From assembly GCA_012799755.1 (NCBI GenBank), contig JAAZKQ010000364.1, positions 1-6,365 on the forward strand: a DNA stretch of 6,365 bases, given 5' to 3'. Below are positions 1 through 5,005 of this stretch, in pieces (position 1 is the first letter of the stretch; each line of letters begins with the position of its first letter). This DNA is from Lentisphaerota bacterium (GTDB lineage: Bacteria > Verrucomicrobiota > Lentisphaeria > Oligosphaerales > Oligosphaeraceae). The notes beneath the pieces were generated by a model, which was not told the DNA's origin, did no database searches, and saw only the letters and a list, made by a program, of their open reading frames with translations. A program made the position numbers and the translations under genes.

Positions 1-1
1 T

Positions 2-18
2 GTGCCTTTACAAGGCAC
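2..18. repeat. Short perfect hairpin at the window edge
   Basis: Bases 2-8 (GTGCCTT) pair perfectly with 12-18 (AAGGCAC) around a 3-base loop. No T-run follows on the + strand. It may be the tail of a terminator or repeat belonging to the unseen neighbour to the left; the window is cut too close to tell. An 8-base palindrome, CTCATGAG, follows at 22-29. Confidence 0.35.
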
Positions 19-38
19 GGCCTCATGAGTAGATCGCC

Positions 39-60
39 ACCCCAGCCTGAAGGCTGGGGT
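39..60. repeat. Strong 9-bp GC hairpin, REP-like or terminator
   Basis: ACCCCAGCC (39-47) pairs perfectly with GGCTGGGGT (52-60) around a TGAA loop. The stem is GC-rich and would be very stable. Only two T follow on the + strand, so a classical rho-independent terminator is not well supported. The compact GC stem with a short purine-rich loop resembles REP/RAYT-type extragenic palindromes, but that needs further copies in the genome. It may also end transcription coming from the left of the window. Confidence 0.45.
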
Positions 61-86
61 TAAGCATGGTTAAGCGCCTACCGCGC

Positions 87-161
87 AACATAGACATTAT
101 GGACGCGCCGGACAGTATGGACGACAACACCTGCTTGCCTGCCGTCCATACTGTCCATAGT
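87..161. repeat. Inverted array of 9-bp GTCCATANT units
   Basis: On the - strand, 122 down to 87 reads as four consecutive 9-base units: GTCCATACT, GTCCGGCGC, GTCCATAAT, GTCTATGTT. On the + strand, 144-161 holds two more: GTCCATACT and GTCCATAGT. The facing ends form a perfect 14-base inverted repeat, GGACAGTATGGACG (110-123) and CGTCCATACTGTCC (143-156), with a 19-base spacer. The array is therefore both tandem and inverted and could form a cruciform or an RNA stem-loop. The role is unknown; a protein binding array, a degenerate intergenic minisatellite or a repeat family element are all possible. No gene is visible within it. Confidence 0.6.
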
Positions 162-319
162 AGCTTGCGGGAACAACAATTATCAATCGCTGACCACTGA
201 CCGATTACTTTTGTCCTGTCCCCCCGGCTGTCTTGGTTCTGGCGGCTTATTTCCGGCAGGCTATATTATATTTGCGTTTAGCCCTTCAACCAAGCTCCCG
301 ACACGTGAAAGTAAGTCCC
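162..319 (+). promoter_or_regulatory. bioB leader, promoter region not clearly resolved
   Basis: This is the non-coding stretch directly before bioB. The AT-rich run TATATTATA at 262-270 is the best -10 candidate, but no good -35 box lies 16-18 bases upstream of it. A small direct repeat, CTGACCA/CTGACCG, sits at 190-203. I found no pair of half-sites resembling the BirA operator (TTGTAAACC...GGTTTACAA), so control by BirA at this position is not supported by sequence. A TTG at 233 opens a 29-codon in-frame extension of bioB, which I treat as leader because it lies outside the usual BioB family start. Confidence 0.25.
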
Positions 320-1303
320 ATGAAGTTGCATCCCCTGATTGATAATGCCTATAAGGTCTTGGCGGGGGAAGAGCTTTCACGTGATGAAGCGCTGACACTG
401 GCGCTGGCGATTACGGGCGAGGACATCATGGACTTGCTGGCCTTGGCCAACAAGGTTCGCAAGAAATACGCCGGGGCTATTGAGGATTGTTCCATTCTCA
501 ACGTCAAGTCCGGCCGTTGCAGCCAGAATTGCCGCTTTTGCGCGCAGAGCGGCCATTATGACACCGGCGTGGACTGCTACGAGTTGCTGTCGCCGGAACA
601 GGTCCTCGCCGCCGCTCGGAAAGTCTATGACGCCGGCATTCGCCGCTTCGGTTATGTCAGCAGTGGCTGTGGCTATACGGTGGTTGACGACGAATTCCGG
701 CAAATACTGGCCACGCTGGATCGCCTGCATGAGGAATTTCCGGACATGCAGCTCTGCGTGTCCATCGGCATTCTCAGCGAAGAGACTGCGCGGCTGCTGG
801 CGGAACACCACGTGTACCGCTACAACATGAATCTGCAGACCAGCCCGGCGCGTTATGCCGAGCTGATTGCCGACACGCATTCCATTGCCGATAAGATTGC
901 GACCATTCGCGCCCTGCAGAAGGTCGGCGTGACCAACTGTACCGGCGGCATTTTTGGTTTGGGCGAGAGTTGGGCGGACCGCGTGGATATGGCTTTCGCC
1001 ATCAAGGACCTTGATGTGGAGGGCATTCCCCTCAATGTGCTCCTACCCATCAAGGGCACGCCGCTGGCGGACCGGCCACTTATGGCGCCGGTGGAGGTCG
1101 CCAAGGCCTTTGCGCTCTTCCGGTTGGTCAATCCAAGCAAGATGATCAAATTCGCTGCCGGTCGGGAAACGACCATGAAGGACTTCCAAGGCCTGCTGAT
1201 GCTCGCGGGCGCCAACGGCATGATCAGCGGCGGCTATCTGACCACCCGCGGTCGCAGCATTGACGATGACATGGCCTTCATCCGACAGCTCAATGAGTTC
1301 TGA
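320..1303 (+). CDS. bioB: Biotin synthase BioB, radical SAM enzyme
   Basis: BioB performs the last step of biotin synthesis, inserting sulfur into dethiobiotin to close the thiophane ring in the cytoplasm. The 327-residue protein has the radical SAM cysteines CxxxCxxC at C67, C71 and C74 (GRCSQNCRFC), which bind the [4Fe-4S] cluster. It also shows the family blocks TSPARYAELI (175-184), GGIFGLGES (209-217), LPIKGTPLADRP (242-253), FAAGRET (278-284) and LAGANG (295-300). Of the four E. coli [2Fe-2S] ligands (C97, C128, C188, R260), C146 and C207 match the two middle ones. The first position is G111 and the last K277. C57 and C117 are extra cysteines nearby. ATG 320 fits the family N-terminus; no strong Shine-Dalgarno precedes it. 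bioF follows 4 bases after the stop. The identity is secure; the auxiliary cluster type is inferred. Confidence 0.97.
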   Translation: MKLHPLIDNAYKVLAGEELSRDEALTLALAITGEDIMDLLALANKVRKKYAGAIEDCSILNVKSGRCSQNCRFCAQSGHYDTGVDCYELLSPEQVLAAARKVYDAGIRRFGYVSSGCGYTVVDDEFRQILATLDRLHEEFPDMQLCVSIGILSEETARLLAEHHVYRYNMNLQTSPARYAELIADTHSIADKIATIRALQKVGVTNCTGGIFGLGESWADRVDMAFAIKDLDVEGIPLNVLLPIKGTPLADRPLMAPVEVAKAFALFRLVNPSKMIKFAAGRETTMKDFQGLLMLAGANGMISGGYLTTRGRSIDDDMAFIRQLNEF

Positions 1304-1307
1304 CAGC

Positions 1308-2474
1308 ATGCAGTCCTTTCTTGATGACATCCGCGCCGACCTCGCCGAACTCAAAAGCAGCGGCAACTACCGCCGCTTGCGGGAAATCGCTCCTGAAGGT
1401 GAGGGGCGTAGTCGCTATGATGGTCGTGTGCTCTGCAATCTTTCCAGCAACGATTACCTCGGCCTGGCTGGCGACAGCGCACTGCGCGAGGAGTTTTACC
1501 GCCAGTACAATGGCGATTGGCGAACACCGGAGTTGGCGCTGTCCAGCGCTTCCAGCCGGCTCCTTACCGGCAATACGCCGGCCTATGCGCGATTGGAAGC
1601 AACGCTGAGCGAGCTCTATGGTGGTCGCGCCGCGCTTGTTTTCAACAGCGGCTACCACGCCAATATCGGCATCCTGCCGGCCTTGGCGAAGGCCGGCGAC
1701 CTGGTCATTTCGGACAAGCTCAACCACGCCAGCATCATTGACGGCTTGCGGCTCGGCGGCGCCGAGTTTCTCCGTTATCCGCATTTGGCTCTTGACCGTC
1801 TTGAAGCCACGCTCGCCGCCCGGCGTCATAAATACAAGCGGGTTTTTGTGGTGACCGAGTCCATCTTCAGCATGGACGGCGACACCGTGGACTTGCGCCA
1901 ACTGGTGGCGCTCAAGGAACGCTACGGCTGCGCACTGGTGGTGGACGAAGCGCATGCCGTCGGCGTGCGGGGACCCAAGGGCGCGGGATTCTGCGCGGAG
2001 CAGGGCGTCGCCGAACGTGTGGACGTGTTGATCGGCACCTTCGGCAAGGCGTTGGGCTCCACCGGTGCCTACGCCATCATGGCGCCCGAGCTGCGGGAGT
2101 ATCTCATCAATCACATGCGTCCGCTGATTTTCACCACCGGCCTGCCGCCCGTGGTGCTCAACTGGAGCCGCTTCGCGCTCCAGCGTTGTGCGACGATGGA
2201 CCGCGAACGAGCGGAACTCAAGCGCCTCGCCATGCTGCTGCGGGGCTGGCTGCACGAGGTTGGACGGGAGCAACCTGGCGACACGCAGATCGTGCCCTAT
2301 GTCATCGGCGACGCTGACGCCGCGCTCGTCACTGCCCGGCGCTTCCAGGAGCATGGCTTCCTTGTCTTCGCCATCCGGCCGCCGACCGTGCCCGCAGGCA
2401 CGTCGCGCTTGCGCTTTTCGTTGAGCGCGGCGTTGCGGACTGAAGACCTCGCGCCAATCCGGGAACTGTTATGA
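1308..2474 (+). CDS. bioF: 8-amino-7-oxononanoate (KAPA) synthase BioF
   Basis: BioF is a PLP enzyme of the alpha-oxoamine synthase family. It condenses pimeloyl-ACP (or -CoA) with L-alanine to give KAPA, the first step of ring assembly. The 388-residue protein is of usual family length. It shows LSSNDYLGLA (45-54), SGYHANIG (114-121), H140 in the NHAS motif that stacks on the PLP ring, and SIFSMDGD (185-192). D213 in VVDEAHA contacts the pyridine nitrogen, K247 in GTFGKALGS forms the Schiff base, and the C-terminal block RPPTVPAGTSRLR lies at 358-370. Start ATG 1308 lies 4 bases after the bioB stop and gives the family N-terminus MQSFLDDIRADL. ATG 1293, overlapping bioB, is a less likely alternative, and the Shine-Dalgarno is weak either way. 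The stop overlaps an ATG (ATGA, 2471-2474), as in the coupled junctions downstream, but no real gene starts there. Confidence 0.97.
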   Translation: MQSFLDDIRADLAELKSSGNYRRLREIAPEGEGRSRYDGRVLCNLSSNDYLGLAGDSALREEFYRQYNGDWRTPELALSSASSRLLTGNTPAYARLEATLSELYGGRAALVFNSGYHANIGILPALAKAGDLVISDKLNHASIIDGLRLGGAEFLRYPHLALDRLEATLAARRHKYKRVFVVTESIFSMDGDTVDLRQLVALKERYGCALVVDEAHAVGVRGPKGAGFCAEQGVAERVDVLIGTFGKALGSTGAYAIMAPELREYLINHMRPLIFTTGLPPVVLNWSRFALQRCATMDRERAELKRLAMLLRGWLHEVGREQPGDTQIVPYVIGDADAALVTARRFQEHGFLVFAIRPPTVPAGTSRLRFSLSAALRTEDLAPIRELL

Positions 2475-2475
2475 A

Positions 2476-2490
2476 ACTCGCCACGCGAGT
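2476..2490 (+). terminator. Small hairpin just after the bioF stop
   Basis: ACTCGC (2476-2481) pairs with GCGAGT (2485-2490) around a CAC loop, beginning two bases after the bioF stop codon. Only CGTTT follows, so the T-run is short. It could act as a weak terminator or attenuator between bioBF and bioGCDA, or protect the 3' end of a processed transcript. The evidence is structural only. Confidence 0.25.
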
Positions 2491-2588
2491 CGTTTGAACT
2501 CACCATGAAGAACGGTCCAATCACCACGATGACAAGGCAGCTGAAATCATCCAGAAGCACAAAATGCTGTTATTCAGCGATTTTTGGC

Positions 2589-2617
2589 TTGTCAAGAGGC
2601 CAATTTGCGGCTATTTT
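2589..2617 (+). promoter_or_regulatory. Sigma70-like promoter candidate for bioGCDA
   Basis: TTGTCA (2589-2594, five of six to the -35 consensus) is followed after exactly 17 bases by TATTTT (2612-2617, four of six to the -10 consensus). This is the best promoter match in the non-coding parts of the window. It sits in the AT-rich part of the gap and would give bioGCDA its own start near 2624, with a leader of roughly 200 bases. The host's sigma factor preferences are unknown, so this is a candidate only. Confidence 0.35.
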
Positions 2618-2793
2618 TCGCGCAGTCTTTAAATCAACCCACCCACCCAAAGAGGGGGCCACCATCCTCATAAGGTCGCGCGCGCGAGAGACTGGCTGCG
2701 CATCAGGCTGGGGGCCACATCGTATCCATGGCTCTTATGGAACCCGCCGCGTGGTCAGCCACCACTGTGTGTCGTGAGTTTCCTGCAAATTGT

Positions 2794-2839
2794 CCCCGGT
2801 GTATTCCCCACCGGGGTGGTTACTGCTATGAAAACCACC
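2794..2839 (+). promoter_or_regulatory. Two competing hairpins over the bioG start
   Basis: CCCCGGTG (2794-2801) pairs perfectly with CACCGGGG (2809-2816). GGTGGTT (2815-2821) pairs perfectly with AACCACC (2833-2839), leaving the bioG ATG (2828-2830) in an 11-base loop. The stems share bases 2815-2816, so full versions of both cannot form together. The only ribosome-binding-site-like stretch, GGGGTGG (2813-2819), is tied up in one or both. Start-site masking with translational control of bioG is an inference from these pairings. Confidence 0.4.
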
Positions 2840-3499
2840 TTTCTGCATCGGCATAGCGGCCGGCGGCTCCTGATTTTTTTCAATGGCTGGGGCATGGACA
2901 ACACACCGTTCCAGCACTGGCGCGCCGGCGATTGCGACGTGCTCTGCGCTTGGGATTATCGGGAGCTGACGCCCCTGCCGGCTGTGACCGGCTATCGCGA
3001 AATCCGGCTGGTCGCTTGGTCGCTCGGCGTTTGGGCTGCCGCCGTTACGGCCATGCCGCCCCTGCGGCGCGCTACGGCCGTCAATGGCACGCTTCGGCCC
3101 ATTGACGAGCATAACGGCATCCGCGCCGAGGTGTTCCAGGGTACCATTGACAACTGGCTGGACGAGCAGGCCCGCGAACGTTTCCACCGACGCGTCACCG
3201 GCGCAACACGGCCATCACCCACTGCCGCTGGGAGCACGGCTTCTTCTTTTTCCCCGAGCCGCCAGCCGGCGGAGCAACGAGACGAGTTGCTGGCCCTGCA
3301 AACGAATATCACCAGCCGGCCGGTGCCGGCGAATATCTACGACTGCGTACTGATCGGCGGTCGCGACCGCATTTTCCCACCAGTGGCGCAGCGACGCTTC
3401 TGGGCAACCACAGATACCCGTGTCGTGGAATGGCCCACTGCGCCGCACTATCCCTTTGCGGCAATTCAGTCATGGGAGGAGCTCTGGCATCTTGAATGA
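2828..3499 (+). CDS. bioG: Pimeloyl-ACP methyl ester esterase BioG
   Basis: BioG removes the methyl group from pimeloyl-ACP methyl ester, ending chain elongation and handing pimeloyl-ACP to BioF. It is an alpha/beta-hydrolase that replaces BioH in many bacteria. The 223-residue protein has the family N-terminal block LLIFFNGWGMD (14-24, with W21 near the oxyanion hole) and the nucleophile S65 in AWSLGVW. A catalytic aspartate candidate is D180 in IGGRD, and the catalytic histidine is H207 in APHYPF. ATG 2828 is chosen because MKTTFLHRH matches the family start; an in-frame GTG at 2774 would add 18 unsupported residues. Residues 124-143 are rich in S, T, A and P and unlike the family, though flanked by good RFHRR and RDELLAL blocks. 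Its 3' end overlaps bioC, which makes the methyl ester that BioG later removes. Confidence 0.93.
   Translation: MKTTFLHRHSGRRLLIFFNGWGMDNTPFQHWRAGDCDVLCAWDYRELTPLPAVTGYREIRLVAWSLGVWAAAVTAMPPLRRATAVNGTLRPIDEHNGIRAEVFQGTIDNWLDEQARERFHRRVTGATRPSPTAAGSTASSFSPSRQPAEQRDELLALQTNITSRPVPANIYDCVLIGGRDRIFPPVAQRRFWATTDTRVVEWPTAPHYPFAAIQSWEELWHLE
3477..3481 (+). promoter_or_regulatory. Shine-Dalgarno that selects the bioC TTG start
   Basis: AGGAG (3477-3481, within GGGAGGAG) lies inside the end of bioG. It is 10 bases before TTG 3492 but 19 bases before GTG 3501, so it favours the TTG as the bioC start. Confidence 0.5.
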
Positions 3500-4310
3500 G
3501 GTGGACAAAGTTCGGGTGCAGGCGCACTTCAGCCGCAGTCTGAGCTCCTACCGCCAGGCTGCGCAGGTACAGTCGGCCATGGCCGCCGAACTGATGGCCG
3601 CGCTTGCCGAAGTCACTCCGCGCCGAGACTTCCCGCGCATCCTAGAACTCGGTTGCGGTGACGGCTTGCTCAGCGCCCACATCGAAGAGCAGCTGCGCTA
3701 TCAGCAGCTGACTTTGGTGGATATCGTGCCGGACTGGGCGGCCTGTCATTGCCGGCGTCGCAATGCGGCGTTTCTGGCGGGCGACATGGAAGACATGCCG
3801 CTACCTGACGCAGATTTGGTTATGGCCGGCGCCGCGTTGCAGTGGGCTCGCGATCTGCCCGCGCTGCTGCGCCGCATTAGCGCCGTGCTCGCGCCGGCCG
3901 GCCTGCTCGCCTTCAGCACCTTCGGGCCGGAAAATCTCCGCGAAATCAAAGCACTGACGGGGCGTGCGCTGGCCTATCCAAGCATGAGTGAGCTGATTGC
4001 CATGCTGGAAATGGCCGGCTATGCCGTACTCTGTGCGCGGGAGCGCCTTAGCGTTCTGACTTTCCCCACGCCGCTGGCCGTGCTGCGGCATCTCCGCGAA
4101 ACCGGCGTCAATGGCGTCAAGACGGAACGCCTATGGACGCGGCAGGATCTGCGGAATTTCACGGAGCGCTACCAGGAACAATTCAGTCTGGCCGATGGTC
4201 AGTTGCCGTTGACTTACCACCCGCTGTGGATTGTGGCGCAGAAACGTCGTGATGACGGTGGCAGCACGGCTGGCGGCGTTGCGCCAGGCACCAAGGAGTT
4301 ATGCGTATGA
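3492..4310 (+). CDS. bioC: Malonyl-ACP O-methyltransferase BioC
   Basis: BioC transfers a methyl group from S-adenosylmethionine to the free carboxyl of malonyl-ACP, so that fatty acid synthesis can extend it twice to pimeloyl-ACP methyl ester. The 272-residue class I methyltransferase has the BioC N-terminal pattern HFSRSLSSY (12-20). SAM motif I is ILELGCGDG (50-58), with acidic D78 ending beta-2. GDMEDMPLP (98-106), ALQWARDLP (115-123) and the diagnostic FSTFGPENLREI (141-152) follow. The C-terminal YHPLWIVAQK (242-251) is typical; the last 20 or so residues look like a variable tail. The start is probably TTG 3492, overlapping the bioG stop by 8 bases; GTG 3501 is the alternative (269 residues). 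Its stop overlaps the bioD start as ATGA. Confidence 0.95.
   Translation: MNEVDKVRVQAHFSRSLSSYRQAAQVQSAMAAELMAALAEVTPRRDFPRILELGCGDGLLSAHIEEQLRYQQLTLVDIVPDWAACHCRRRNAAFLAGDMEDMPLPDADLVMAGAALQWARDLPALLRRISAVLAPAGLLAFSTFGPENLREIKALTGRALAYPSMSELIAMLEMAGYAVLCARERLSVLTFPTPLAVLRHLRETGVNGVKTERLWTRQDLRNFTERYQEQFSLADGQLPLTYHPLWIVAQKRRDDGGSTAGGVAPGTKELCV
4293..4298 (+). promoter_or_regulatory. Shine-Dalgarno that selects the bioD start
   Basis: AAGGAG (4293-4298) is 8 bases before ATG 4307 but only 2 bases before the in-frame ATG 4301. The downstream ATG, which forms ATGA with the bioC stop, is therefore the likely start. Confidence 0.65.
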
Positions 4311-5005
4311 GCGTCTTTTTTGTCAGCGGCATTGACACCGATATCGGCAAGACCGTCGCCGTCGGCGCGATGGCGCGCTATTTACTGTCGCAAGGGCGGC
4401 GGGCCATTACTGTCAAAATGATTCAGACGGGCAACGAAGGTTTTTCCGAAGACTTGCAGAAGCACCGTACCCTGATGGGCGTGGAGCTTTTTCCCGAGGA
4501 TCGCGAAGGCCTGACTGCGCCGCAGATTCTGCCTTTTCCGGCTTCGCCGCACCTCGCCGCGAAACTGGTGGGGCGGCCGGTGGACCTTGATGCCATCAGC
4601 AACGCGGTCGCGACCATCGCCCAGCGTTACGAGGTGGTGCTTGTCGAGGGCGCCGGCGGACTGGCGGTGCCGTTGACGGAAGAGGTCCTCACGGTGGATT
4701 TTGCGGCCAGCCGGGGCTGGCCGATGATCCTGGTAAGCTCAGGGCGTCTTGGCAGTCTCAGTCACAGCATCCAGGCGATGGAGATGGCGGCTGCCCGCAA
4801 ACTCTCTATCGTCGGCACGGTTTACAACTGTTGGCCGCAGAGCGATCCGACCATCTGCGCGGACTCGCGCCGCATGCTCGGCATCTTCCTCGGCCGTTAT
4901 GGACATCGGCAAGCCGTCGTTGATCTACCCAAAATCAATGACACTGGCGCAGCGCCGGTGATTGATTTTTCACCCATATTTGGAGCGTGTGATGAAGGCA
5001 AGTGA
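4307..5005 (+). CDS. bioD: Dethiobiotin synthetase BioD
   Basis: BioD is an ATP-dependent carboxylase that closes the ureido ring, turning DAPA plus CO2 into dethiobiotin. The 232-residue P-loop protein shows the Walker A block SGIDTDIGKT (7-16) with K15 and T16. K37 in VKMIQTG corresponds to the substrate-binding lysine, and E114 in VEGAGG to the Mg-binding glutamate. It carries the EDREGLTAPQ...FPASPHLA form (64-84) found in a BioD subgroup that includes Haemophilus-type enzymes. Switch-like residues appear at VSSGRLGSLSHS (143-154). Length is normal. ATG 4307 is preferred on Shine-Dalgarno spacing. It overlaps bioC by 4 bases and bioA by 14 bases, so all three are probably translationally coupled. 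Confidence 0.96.
   Translation: MSVFFVSGIDTDIGKTVAVGAMARYLLSQGRRAITVKMIQTGNEGFSEDLQKHRTLMGVELFPEDREGLTAPQILPFPASPHLAAKLVGRPVDLDAISNAVATIAQRYEVVLVEGAGGLAVPLTEEVLTVDFAASRGWPMILVSSGRLGSLSHSIQAMEMAAARKLSIVGTVYNCWPQSDPTICADSRRMLGIFLGRYGHRQAVVDLPKINDTGAAPVIDFSPIFGACDEGK
4982..4985 (+). promoter_or_regulatory. Shine-Dalgarno for bioA inside bioD
   Basis: GGAG (4982-4985) lies 6 bases before ATG 4992. It supports that start over earlier in-frame codons such as ATT 4962 and GTG 4989. Confidence 0.55.

Larger units (their letters stand above)
2475..2827 (+). other. Long structured gap between bioF and bioG
   Basis: These 353 bases hold no gene I recognise and interrupt an otherwise overlapping operon. 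The first 150 bases include an AT-rich stretch with a promoter candidate. Then come three ACCC units (about 2636-2648), a 12-base palindrome TCGCGCGCGCGA (2676-2687), and a 9-base direct repeat GGGGGCCAC (2654-2662 and 2710-2718). Small stems also occur at 2584-2588/2599-2603, 2725-2729/2737-2741 and 2751-2755/2761-2765. A 7-base inverted pair, AACTCAC (2497-2503) and GTGAGTT (2774-2780), brackets most of the gap. A 90-codon open frame (2505-2777) spans it but uses AGA, AGG and ATA codons unlike the neighbours and matches no family I know. An inserted small element or a long regulatory leader are both plausible. Confidence 0.5.

Noticed and set aside
99..200. 33-codon open frame starting in the 9-base repeat array
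   Set aside because: It is very short, made partly of repeat units, and has no ribosome binding site or similarity that I recognise.
233..319. A TTG-initiated 29-residue N-terminal extension of BioB
   Set aside because: The residues do not resemble any BioB N-terminus. ATG 320 matches the family start, and the extension runs through the AT-rich leader.
162..319. BirA operator upstream of bioB
   Set aside because: No TTGTAAACC/GGTTTACAA-like half-sites at the required spacing; only scattered ACAA and TTGT words.
1290..2354. Long open frame antisense to bioF (354 codons)
   Set aside because: It is a shadow of bioF with no recognisable domain.
2505..2777. 90-codon open frame filling the bioF-bioG gap
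   Set aside because: It has no clear Shine-Dalgarno, uses AGA, AGG and ATA codons unlike the neighbours, has no known domain, and overlaps repeats and palindromes. A repeat-derived or non-coding segment is more likely, though a small gene is not excluded.
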